A stretch of 64,000 bases of DNA from Caprella mutica (taxonomy: Eukaryota; Arthropoda; Malacostraca; Amphipoda; Caprellidae). How positions within the stretch are numbered: position 1 is the stretch's first letter; each line of letters opens with the position of its first letter. Location: contig CANNZV010001047.1 of the NCBI GenBank assembly GCA_947561585.1, positions 62,001 through 126,000 on the forward strand, in the 5' to 3' direction. The notes beneath the pieces were generated by a model that saw only the letters and a program-made list of their open reading frames with translations, was not told where the DNA came from and searched no databases. The translations under genes and the position numbers were made by a program. Shown piece by piece: positions 46,201-56,144 of the stretch.

Positions 46201-47963
46201 TTCCCGTTCGTATCATAGTTACATTCTTCATGTTTAATACCCGTCATGTAAAAGCGGACACCAAATAAATAAATAAACACACTACGGGTATTATTAGTAT
46301 AGATAGATACAGAGCATTACATATTAACTATGTAAATTATTAGTTTCAACTAACTTCAAACTAGCTGTACCAATGTCTAGAGATCTGTATTACTTTAAAC
46401 TTTCAGCTTAAAATCAAATATTAGATCTTTTACTACATGGCTAAAAATAACTAAATAGCAAACTAATTGTATGTTGAATCTCACCCATCATCTCTGAACA
46501 TATAAACAGAAAAAAATTAATATATTAGCTATAATAAAAATCAAGAACAAAAAATGCTTACTTCAGTTCCTAAGTTTGAAATTTTATAAATAACATACAG
46601 CAAAATTAGTTAAACAGTTGAGCAAAGCTTTAAAATTAATCAACTATACACTTACTTTGTTTTACCAGTAACTGTGTTTGCAATTGTCCTAAGAATGTTG
46701 GGAGGTTTGATCAATTCTTTCAGCACATTGCTCTCAGTTGCTAGAGGAAATCCATTATCCAATAGTTCATCCAACAGCTAAAAATTAGAAATAGGAAGTA
46801 GCTATGTCAAAATTATTTCAGAAAAAGCTAACAAATTAAAGATGTGCTGTAGACAATATATGTTGAAACTAGCTATTAATTGATTTCCAATAGTTTTTGA
46901 ATGAAGAATTAATAGCTGAAAGTTGTATTCAAGACTAACCTCATACACCACAACATAATGCTCCTTGATGGTAGACTCATTGCAGTCTCCAAAGTAGTCA
47001 GCAAAAATGTCAACAGCTCGATGGAGGAACTCAATTACAAATAGAGGAGGTACTGAAATATAGGTTATTGATCTGGATATATGTTCTTTATCTTATCTCT
47101 AATTTCCTTAATATAATAGAAAGGATATGTTTATTGGGATAAATATATATAGCTATATCATCTATAATCTCAAATAAAATCAGTATATATAGTAAGATAG
47201 TTAAATTAGCATGAGTTAAGATAACCATACTCAGTCTACTTTAAATTATTACTGTCAATTAACAACACGGAAGTGCTAGCTATATCTAAAATAGAAAGGT
47301 AATTCTAATTTCAGTTTCAAATGTTGGAGGATATTTTAGAATTGAACACACCTTCAGTCATGCAGACTGCAACGTAGAAGCAATTGTTGCGCAGTACAGA
47401 GATGAGGTAATGGTGTGGAGTTGTGATGACAGGTGGGATATCTTCACTTGAATTGGCTTTCCTCTGAGCATCAAAGAAGTAATCACAAACACATCTTGGA
47501 ATGACACTCTTCCAATGCTTTTCCATGAATACATCACTAATATAAGAGATATGATATTCATGAGATATTAGCTATCAAAATAATATTTAGAAATTGAAAT
47601 ATGAACTCAGTATAGGATAAGCAATTTAGCTATTTCAAACTAATTTAACTAAACACATAATAACTTTCTATTTCCCCATTAGAATTTCCAATCCAGTCTG
47701 CAGAATATGCGAGATATTTGGGATATTCTCTCCGAACAATTTTGAATTAATTCCTATATTTACATTAATTTTGCTACGAACACTTCTGAATTAATTCCTA
47801 TATTTACATTAATTTTGCTACGAACAGATTAAGAGATCTCTACGAACACTTAACCAGTTTCTGCAGACTGGTTTCCAATAAATAATATTATCGACAATGT
47901 GTCATTTCTTCATACAGTATAGACTTACCCAGCAGTATTTATTATGAATAAACTGTGAATCAT
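43272..47963 (-). CDS. AP3M: AP-3 adaptor complex subunit mu
   Basis: This is the medium subunit of the AP-3 adaptor, which sorts cargo with tyrosine-based signals to lysosomes and related organelles (Drosophila carmine, vertebrate AP3M1/2). Ten minus-strand exons join in frame to 417 aa, the family's usual length (about 418): 47963-47929, 47536-47352, 47052-46940, 46777-46656, 45744-45585, 45478-45365, 45179-45000, 44729-44571, 44330-44280 and 43406-43272. The longin-like N part has MIHSLFIINTAGDVFMEKHW and STPHHYLISV-type sequence (here TTPHHYLISV); the mu-homology domain has KSGSTVTSEIQG, LSGMPDLTLTF, DDVSFHPCIRLRRWE and FIPPDGNFRLLSY; the end is GLKVNRLDIYGEKYKPFKG. Exon 9 (QSGAPLPESNPTIN) ends at a splice donor copied many times by an adjacent minisatellite. 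The acceptor of exon 8 (AAAAG) is the weakest boundary. Confidence 0.95.
43490..44295 (-). repeat. 33-bp minisatellite repeating the AP3M exon 9 splice donor
   Basis: Twenty-five tandem units (33-bp period, two units with a 1-bp deletion near 43930 and 44063) begin at the end of AP3M exon 9 and extend into intron 9. On the gene's strand each unit is AACCCTACCATCAAT (the last 15 nt of the exon) then GTAAGTAACATTCACACC (intron). Hence almost every unit recreates the junction AAT|GTAAGT. The unit starting at 43853 has GCAAGT instead, and the outermost (43490) has decayed. The intronic 18 nt contain no stop in the exon's frame. Confidence 0.95.
47693..47871. mobile_element. Short hAT-like MITE in AP3M intron 1 (179 bp)
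   Basis: Inverted ends CCAGTCTGCAGAA and its complement are flanked by the 8-bp duplication TTTCCAAT (47685-47692 and 47872-47879). The interior contains two tandem 47-bp copies (about 47735-47827). The last bases of the window (63986-64000) read CCCAGTCTGCAGA and may begin another copy. Confidence 0.8.
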
Positions 47964-48993
47964 GGTTTCTCTTTCTCAATACTTATCGAATTGAAGAATA
48001 AAGTATTCTGAAATAGCTGAAAACTAAAAAGCAGATGGTTAGTACCTTACTTCATAGTACAATATTTATTAATACCAATAATTACTTATTTTTCATACCA
48101 AGCTACTGCATCACCATTTTGATAAATTGCATCAAAAAACATCATAACATTAACATATGAACATTATACAGTATGAAACAAATAACAATATTTGTAATTG
48201 TAAGTCACATTGTAGCTATAATTTGTATTCCAAATACAGATTTATACCCCTGAAACTGACTCACCGAACCCCTGGGGTTCGATCGAACCCAGGTTAAGAA
48301 CCACTGCTCTAAACACAACACACTAATAAATATTAAAATATAATAGCTTCAAATCACACACTAAATAAAAAAAACTATACCTAACAAGTGTGTGACACAG
48401 TGGCACTGGCGTACGGTAGGTAGTTACCACTTACCACCCTTCTCAAATTAACTAAGACATTATTACAGCAAGATGAATCTTTGTTTAGTAACAAAATGCT
48501 TCTTCATAGATTCTATAATAGAGCACGAATACATAATTATGTTACACAGTTACATAGGTATTTACTATTTAACTTTATAAAAAGTTCCGAGAATGAGTAA
48601 TGAGTATAATGATACTATGTTTTGACAGTAGTCGCTCGCACAGCTGCCGACTCTAGTTGTGACAATGCAGTGTTTTGTATACGTGACGTCATCAAAGCAA
48701 CACACTAAATTTATAAAATAGAGATCTAGCTGTTTTTATAATTGAAACTTCTTTTATATTTTAATACAATCACAGTAATTGAACGGTTTGGATAGCTTTA
48801 CACTCTTAAATTAATCTTTAATTATTTCTTTGATGACGTGACATATACAAAATACCTCTATTGTTTAGTACAGAGGTAGATATATATTTTTACTAAAAGG
48901 TGGAAATTGTTAGAGAGTGCCAAAGGATGGAATTATTATGGAGAATGTTTGGATGTAATTTGCGGCTTTTCCCTCACTACTTATGGATACGTA
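47964..48993. other. Upstream region of AP3M, repeat-derived
   Basis: This should contain the AP3M promoter. At about 48285-48307 the sequence GGTTAAGAACCACTG is a typical hAT-type terminus, its partner uncertain. At about 48672-48862 TTTTGTATACGTGACGTCA and the near complement TGACGTGACATATACAAAAT form a roughly 190-bp inverted-repeat element carrying a TGACGTCA site. Confidence 0.45.
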
Positions 48994-49511
48994 TCTAAAA
49001 GCTGAGCGGCGCACCAGATTACGGCGCACCACTGTACATTCTATTAGATAGGTAATTTGAATACAGATTAATGATAAATGGAGTTAATTTGATAGGTACT
49101 TACCTAATTCTAATTGTCGTATCAAATTCATGTCTGACGCCTGACGGTACCTGAATCCAATGTTTATACTACACAGTTTAATTATTCGATTGAGATGTTT
49201 AATTTGGAATAGAAAATAAAATTCATCATAGAAAACTGTATTTGTAATTTTATGGGGTAACTATTGTAAACTTTCAGTCTGAGGTGTAAATAAAAACTTA
49301 TCAGTTAGCCGTTAGGTAGATGTATCGGGGGGCGTGCCGCCCCCCGAACCCCCCTGCCAGGTCATTAAACAATCGTGAAGTGTGCAGAACAACAAACTAG
49401 CGGATACAACACACTACATAACAGTTTTTCACATTGAGGTCATTAATAGAAAGTACAGTGGTGCGCCGTATTGTAGTGCGCCGTAATGTGGTGCCCGGCT
49501 CAGCTTTTAGA
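48994..49511. mobile_element. GGCGCACCA MITE, copy 2 (518 bp), inverted relative to copy 1
   Basis: It has the same ends and interior as 32188-32704 but in reverse orientation, with only scattered differences, and TA flanks both ends. It lies between the divergent AP3M and CIAO2A genes, about 245 bp before the CIAO2A start codon. Confidence 0.88.
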
Positions 49512-49755
49512 TACTTATGCTACTTATAGACTATAGTTTCATAAATATGAAACAAAATATTTATTCCTAACCAACCGAATGTGATAGCCTGATAGGCCAT
49601 TTCTCAGGTTCTGTTCATTCTCTGATTCTCGTTCTTCCTTGATTCAATTGAGTGATTGGGCCGTAGACTTCTAGCCTTAAGTCCTACACTCCTATCCACC
49701 TATACCTACTTCTTTGAAGTTCTTCAGCTATATAAGATATAAACTCTAATCAATT

Positions 49756-52700
49756 ATGACTGAAAATTTTACTGAATTAGCTGCAACAGTCTATGGTGAG
49801 TTACCTATTTGAAGGAATTTAGGTAGGTTACAGTACCTAACCAGCAGTCTATATTTGGTGCAAAAAATCCCAATGACTTTTTCAGAAAGCTGAAAAAATC
49901 CACCATAAATTTCCAGTTATTTGGCTGATCCACCAACATTTTCCCAATTTATCCACCGAAAATTAATGGTAGTAACATGAAATAAATAGCTAAAAATCCA
50001 CCGACTTTGCCAGAATATTAATTTCAAAGTGGAAAAAATTTCACCGACATGTCGGTGGAATTTACCACGAAATACAGACTGGGACGGTGACCGTCACCGT
50101 CACTCCGAGCCTGGAGGTCATGTCCTGTGAATCCATATTTTAAAGTATGGACAAAGTCGCCAGTATATTGGCGACTTTTGAGAAGTTAAATAAGTTGGAA
50201 AACCTTTAAATAACAAGTAAATCACTCCTAAAATAGTCTCAAGAGATACACATGCATCAGACATGAAGCATAAGGATGTTTCCTAGTGTAAAATTTTCAC
50301 TAGGAAGCCAAATTTGTCCTTTAAAGTATCTTAAATGTGGCGACCTGGATCCATTTTTTCATTAAACTGGCGACTTCCTTGCCACACTTTAAAATATGGC
50401 TGTGAATATGCAAGGAAAACCATTATAGAGAATTTAGATAAATTAATTACAATTGGTTATAATTATGTTGGAACTTAGCTCAAGCTATAGCCTATAGGCT
50501 ATACCTAGTAACATTAAACATAGGTAACTTAGTTAAGCTTTCAAGGTAGCAGAAAATAAAACCAATGAAGAAAACAGTAAATGGAGATTGCTACTGTTAA
50601 TTGCAGAAAGCAGAATGAGATTAAATGTTTTTCAAATAAATCATTTGCTCTCTATAATTAACATGTAAATGTCACGCGCGTTTGAGTGATCTGCAATATC
50701 GACCGATTTCGCTGCGCAATCTGTTGATCATCAGTTTGCGCAGCCATCGATCGATAGCGCAACCATCGATCGATTTCTGCTCGTTCGAATGATACAGGTT
50801 TTCTCTGTTTATTCATTTAATTAATTGTTTTGTTTTTACTGGAAAAATACTTTTTTTATATTTAATAAGTCAACCATCTGTCGATTGTTACGCGTTTGAA
50901 TGATATGGATTTTCTTAGTTTATGCATCTAATTGTTACATTTAATAGAGAAACCATCAGTCGATTGTTGCGCGTTTGAATGATATGAATTTTCTTAGTTT
51001 ATGCATCTAATTGTTACATTTAATAGAGAAACCATCAGTCAACTGTTGCGTGTTTGAATGATATGGATTTTTTTAGTTTATGCATCTAATTGTTACATTT
51101 AATAGAGAAACCATCAGTTGATTGTTGCGCGTTTGAATGATATGAATTTTTTAGTTTATGCATCTAATTGTTACATTTAATAGAGAAACCATCAGTCGAT
51201 TGTTGTGCGTTTGAATGATATGGATTTTGTTAGTTTATGCATCTAATTGTTACATTTAATAGAGAAACCATCAGTCGATTGTTGCGCGTTTGAATGATAT
51301 GGATTTTCTTAGTTTATGCATCTAATTGTTACATTTAATAGAGCAACAATCGACTGATGGTCGACTTATTAAATATAAAAAAAGTGTTTTTATAATAAAA
51401 ACAAAACAATTAATTAAATTAATAAACAAAGAAAACCTGTATAATTCGAACGAGTAGAAATCGATCGATGGTTGCGCTATTGATTGATATACGCTATAAA
51501 ATGTGCCAATTTGAACTACAAACTAAAAAAAATCATATCATTCGAACGTGCAGGAATCGATCGATAGGACAGCCATCGATTGATTCCTGCGCGTTCGAAT
51601 GATAAGATTTTTTTAGTATACGCTATAAAATGGGCCAATCTACAAACTAAAAGAATCATATCATTCGAACGCGCATAAATCGATCGATGGTTGCGCTATC
51701 GATTGATATACGCTATAAAATGTGCCAATTTGATGTACAAACTAAAAAAATCATATCATTCGAACGCGCTAAAATCGATCGATGGTTGCGCTATCAATTG
51801 ATATACGCAATCAAATGTGCGAATTTGATGTACAAATTAAAAAAAATCATATCATTCGAGCGCGCAGGGATCGATCGATGGTTGCGCTATCGATCGATGG
51901 CTGCGCAAACTGTTGATCAACAGATTGCGCAGCGAAATCGGTCGATATTGCAGATCACTCAAACGCGCGTGACATAAACATAATATAGGGATTTAGATTA
52001 TGCCACTGGTTCTTAACCTTGTCAGTGAGTTAGTTTCAGAGTTTTTGCAGTATTGTTCATTTTGTCTTTGGACTAAATTCATGCTTTGTTAGTTTTGTTC
52101 TTAGATCATAATGATTTTGAGTGTAAATGATGCATGTAAAAGTTTATACACTAATGCAGTTATTGCAGTATAAACATATAGTAACATACGTTTGATTTCG
52201 TAATTTTGAAGGAACAAATTTTTTAAATTCTTTTTTCAACTAAGAAATGGAGGAAGGGTGTGATGAAAGCATGTTGCTATGGAACATGTAGGGTTCAGTA
52301 CCTCCAAGGCTCCAACAAGGTTTAAAACCACTAGATTACTCTAAATAAACTTGTAAAATGATAATCAATTAAGTGTAGAGGGTTACTGTGGGTAGATGCA
52401 TACTATGTCAAGTTTATTGCTAACTACAGTAGAGCTACTCTTGAGTCTCATATTTTTTGTGTTGACTGTAGGATAAAGCTTATAAAAACAATATAACCTG
52501 TAGGCCTAATATACAATATAGCCCATCCTTAATTATTGATACCTATTAAAGTTTAAATTAATACATCAATTAAAATTTTCTGATATTTCTGTATATAGCT
52601 ACTTAAGAGTTAGAATTGGTTTATTCACTTCAAAAAGAATGAGTGAGACTGCAAAATTTGTTTCAGAAGCAACTGAGATTGAAATCCTAAACTTATGGTT

Positions 52701-53798
52701 GTTTGATGGGCTACCATACCTGCTGAAAATATAATTTGTTGGTTATTCACACAGATTGCATCAAGTTTGTTAGAGATCCTGAAAAAGATGCAACTCTAGA
52801 AGATCTAAATGTGTTGCAAGAAGACAAAATAACGGTAATTACTCAATATTTGTGAAGTAGCTAGCTAGCTGCAGTAAAGAAATCAGCTTATAGCATCAAA
52901 AAAACTGAAATGGTCACCATACATTCTCTAATATAGATACTTTAATTACTGTAATTCATCTTTAATATAATTAATGAAAAGAGGAAGATATGATTGATTA
53001 TTCAACATTAATAGATTGCAATAAAAATAATGGAGATTTTAATATACTTCAATTTAACTATGTTTAGCTACTACACAAAAACAATTAATTACTAGCTTAA
53101 GTTTGTAAGAGTGAATTTTAAAAGTCCTTGCTAAATAAATAACCTATTTATTTGTTCCAACTATATAAATATTCATAACATGTTTGTAAATAATTCAATT
53201 TTAAGCTATTTATACATATAATCAGATCCATTTAAAACATATCCATTATTTCAGATCAGCAAATTCAGCTCCTCCAAACACCTGGTTGAGGTTGAGTTTG
53301 TGCCCACTGTTCCCCACTGCTCCCTAGCTACTCTCATTGGTCTCACTCTGAGAGTTCAGTTGTCCCGCACACTCCCATTCTCCCACAAACTTAAGATTAA
53401 GGTAGCTGATGGGAGTCATGACAATGCAGATGAAGGTTAGTGGAATTTTGAGCCAAGATTCAATCTTAGTAAATTAGATTTACATTTCTAATTCACAATC
53501 TTTAAGATCATTCTTTATAAGCCAAAATAATGCAGAATTTTATTTCAATTAATTTATATGAAATTTCATATTGAATGTAATAGCTATTTAATCACAAAAT
53601 ATCTGCACAGACATTGAAATGATCATACAGGTGACAATTCCTTGTTTAGAAAAGATGGTCCTCCCATTTGAGTGTAACTAACTAAATCATATCTTATTTT
53701 CAGTCAATAAGCAAATTAATGACAAAGAGAGAGTAGCAGCTGCTTTGGAGAACCCAAATTTGTTAGCTATTGTGGAGAAATGCCTGGCTGAGGAATGA
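49756..53798 (+). CDS. CIAO2A: Cytosolic iron-sulfur assembly component 2A (MIP18 family)
   Basis: CIAO2A is a targeting factor of the cytosolic iron-sulfur assembly machinery; in vertebrates it works with CIAO1 on maturation of IRP1. Exons 49756-49795, 52755-52834, 53255-53435 and 53704-53798 join in frame (phases 1, 0, 1) to 131 aa. The MIP18 domain is complete: [20 protein letters not shown], then [16 protein letters not shown] with the conserved Cys, [16 protein letters not shown], and [30 protein letters not shown] and the HKL motif favour the 2A over the 2B paralogue. Intron 1 (about 3 kb) holds a 267-bp MITE, a 1.3-kb foldback element and a hAT-like MITE. The N terminus is short, as expected for 2A without its leader; an upstream start is not excluded. 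Confidence 0.93.
49915..50085. repeat. Dispersed 170-bp repeat, third copy
   Basis: Matches the repeat at about 25185-25360 and 22365-22520 in order and wording (CCACCAACATTTTCCC, AATAGCTAAAAATCCACC, ACTTTGCCAGAATATT, TGGAATTTACCA, ATACAGACTGG). It lies in intron 1 of CIAO2A. Confidence 0.6.
50133..50399. mobile_element. MITE with 8-bp duplication in CIAO2A intron 1 (267 bp)
   Basis: Inverted ends CCATATTTTAAAGTATGG and CCATATTTTAAAGTGTGG (other strand) are flanked by CTGTGAAT at 50125-50132 and 50400-50407. Inside the left end AAAGTCGCCA and TGGCGACTTT form a hairpin, and TGGCGACTT recurs at the right end. The 8-bp duplication suggests hAT. Confidence 0.8.
50669..51975. mobile_element. Foldback element with internal tandem repeats (1.3 kb)
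   Basis: The first 60 bases, starting ATGTCACGCGCGTTTGAGTG, are repeated inverted at the end (...CACTCAAACGCGCGTGACAT). Inward on the left arm come about six 79-bp tandem units (50885-51350) containing ATGCATCTAATTGTTAC and CATCAGTCGATTGTTGCGCG. On the right arm come about five units of roughly 94 bp (51430-51880) rich in ATCGATCGATGG and TTCGAACGCGC. Inverted ends with internal tandem arrays are the layout of foldback (FB-type) elements. There is no transposase and no clear target duplication. It lies in intron 1 of CIAO2A. Confidence 0.8.
52003..52334. mobile_element. Probable hAT-like MITE (332 bp)
   Basis: The left end CCACTGGTTCTTAACC and the right end, CTAGTGGTTTTAAACC on the other strand, resemble hAT termini of the CAGTGGTTC type. 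Flanks AGATTATG and ATTACTCT match only partly, so the duplication is not secure. Confidence 0.5.
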
Positions 53799-55339
53799 AC
53801 CGGGATATAACTATTATGGACTAACTGTTTTGTTATTCGATTTTTAATAATCTTTGTGTTGGGATCAAATTTTAGATAATAATATTGACGTGAATGGTTC
53901 AATTCCCCTCCAGCAGAGAATTGAAGTACAGATGCTGAAGATGAAAATGTAATTTAAAGTAACCTTTTCAAATGAAAGTCTAGAGGTGTCAACATGTATA
54001 GCTTTTCTAGTTCAGACAATCATTTCAACAGATGAAAGTAGTATATAAGTGTGAGGATAATTTTTTAGATCATGAGGCATTTACTAGCAGAGTTTTGCAT
54101 AGATCCTTGGTAGCAGCTATTGAGCTGCACAATGCTACATTACAAATAATCTCTAATAGTATCACAACCTACCTAACCCAGATGAGAAATACATGCTGCT
54201 ACAAAAAATGTGCATTCCCTTCACACAAAGTTGAATTGGAAGAAGCAGTTCTGGCAACTACCATATCACCATTAAACGAAGGGACTTTTGTAACCATTGC
54301 TATCTGGATAAATATGGTTTGGTCGAATTCAGTTAATTATGTGTTAAGTAGTTCCTGACACTTAATTCATAGATTAGTTAGCATATCTATATTGTCTTTG
54401 TCAAAGTTTTCTTTTATTTTCCATCAGAAACAATGAGATTATTGGACTACTTTCCAGGCACTGTAGCTGCTGAAAGATTTTGAATTGATTAACACCAAAA
54501 CTAGCAGATGTATGAACAGGTAGTAGCTACTTTTAATTTGATTATGTTCAAAATGAAGCTACTTGTGATTAACACAAAGAATATAGGTTGTAAATATTTA
54601 TTTCAAAATATTTATTTTTGTATATATTTTCAATATTGTACTTAATAGATAAAAGGTTGCATTAATTAAGGTATAAAGTTTATATTATAACACTTGTTAT
54701 TACATACAACTCGTTTTCTTTTTAATCTCTAAACCCTCCCTGATACTATTTCGCACTATAACTAACTGTCTATTGATAGTAAATCTTCTTAGTCAATAAT
54801 TTTTCCTACCCTGTAGTGGCAATATTCAAAACTAATGTAATATCATTTTGAAGAAATTGGTGATGCCCTTCTGGACAAATTTTTTGTTTTTTAGCTATAT
54901 AAAAAAAAATTTAACACCATTTTTCATTTTTAGAAGATAGTGATAGGGCTATAGAATTAATCTATGGGGTTTAGGAATTTTGAATACTTCAGCTTCATTT
55001 CAGAGTCTGTGCTCCTTGCTTGGTATTTAATGGAGTAGCTCTTCTGCATCACCCCTAGCACCCCAGCCACAAGGAGTAACTTTTAGTGGTGTCATTTTAT
55101 TGTCCGACTGGTTTATAAAGGTTTGTATTTCAACTATATGAATTTTAAATGACTCCTAATTCTATAGTAAGTCGGAAGAGTTAGTATATACAGAATAAGA
55201 GAAATACAACTTACTGCAGGATTTAAACCAATATAGAGCTAGAAATTAATTGAACAAAATCAGAAATGTGGATCTAATTTAACGACAATTTGTATAGCAT
55301 TTATTTTCTTTTATAGTCTCGTGCGAATTATCCAAACTA
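53799..55339. other. Region downstream of CIAO2A, no gene recognised
   Basis: It begins with the CIAO2A 3' untranslated region. A 108-codon plus frame at 54032-54358 has no recognisable motif or splice context. Confidence 0.4.
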
Positions 55340-56068
55340 TAGCTACCCCATAAATTAAATAGTTAGAAGGATACTCTCACTCGACAGAAATACCGACGAA
55401 GAAAAAGAAGGTGACGTCACTTGGAATACGATTTGAAGGTTCTTGCCTTATTTACTTTGAGTCTGTAGCTCAATACCAGCTTTTCTGTAGCTTAATACCA
55501 GTTTTCAGAATACAGCTATTAGCTACTTTATTCTATACAGTTCTTTTTTTTATTCATTTTGTTAATTTGTATATATTATGAACAACAATATAAAGCTAGT
55601 GATCTATGATTTTCATTCATTCCTTAATTGAAGAAATCCACCGACAAATATTATTAATTATATATATTTCACCATATCGATTTTATCGTGATAAATAGTT
55701 CTTATACCTACATTTTTATATTTGAAATTATTCTATATAGTTCTTCAATTTCAATCATTGTTGGAGAATACACAATCGATCGTAGTCAATACAAATCCAA
55801 TTATTATTGAATATCATCTGAGCTAAATTCAATAAATGATTTCAGTATTAGGTATATATATAATTATATATAAACATTTACGATGCATTTAATTATCTAT
55901 TTGACCAAGTAATCAAAAGTTATTTCATGAAGATCTATAACCAAATATTTCCGATGCGAGTATCTGTATACCAGGTGACGTCATGAGTCGCTCGCGTGAC
56001 GTCACACTTTTGCGTCATTTTCAAGTGTGAGTATCCTTCTAACTATTTAATTCATGAGCTACCCTATG
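55340..56068. mobile_element. Inverted-repeat element (about 0.73 kb) with CRE-like sites
   Basis: Ends pair over about 45 bp, from TAGCTACCCCATAAATTAA through TAGTTAGAAGGATACTC (55369-55385) and the complement at 56031-56047 out to GAGCTACCC (56056-56064). TGACGTCA occurs near both inner ends (about 55412, 55977 and 55998). No coding capacity; the exact edges and duplication are unclear. It lies just beyond the 3' end of ALKBH7. Confidence 0.7.
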
Positions 56069-56144
56069 GCAACATGATAAGCCTTATTAATATAAACGTA
56101 CAGAAAAATATCATTCCAATTGAAACACTAATGAACAGTTATTT

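Noticed and set aside
46656..46666. Donor G|GTAAAA at 46666 for AP3M exon 4
   Set aside because: Joining there to exon 5 creates an immediate stop; the donor AAA|GTAAGT at 46656 keeps the frame and the family sequence.
48681..48688. TGACGTCA as a CRE in the AP3M promoter
   Set aside because: It lies in the inverted end of a small repeat element, and the same word is found in other elements, so a promoter role is not supported by position alone.
54032..54358. A 108-codon frame downstream of CIAO2A
   Set aside because: No motif recognised; probably 3' untranslated or intergenic DNA.
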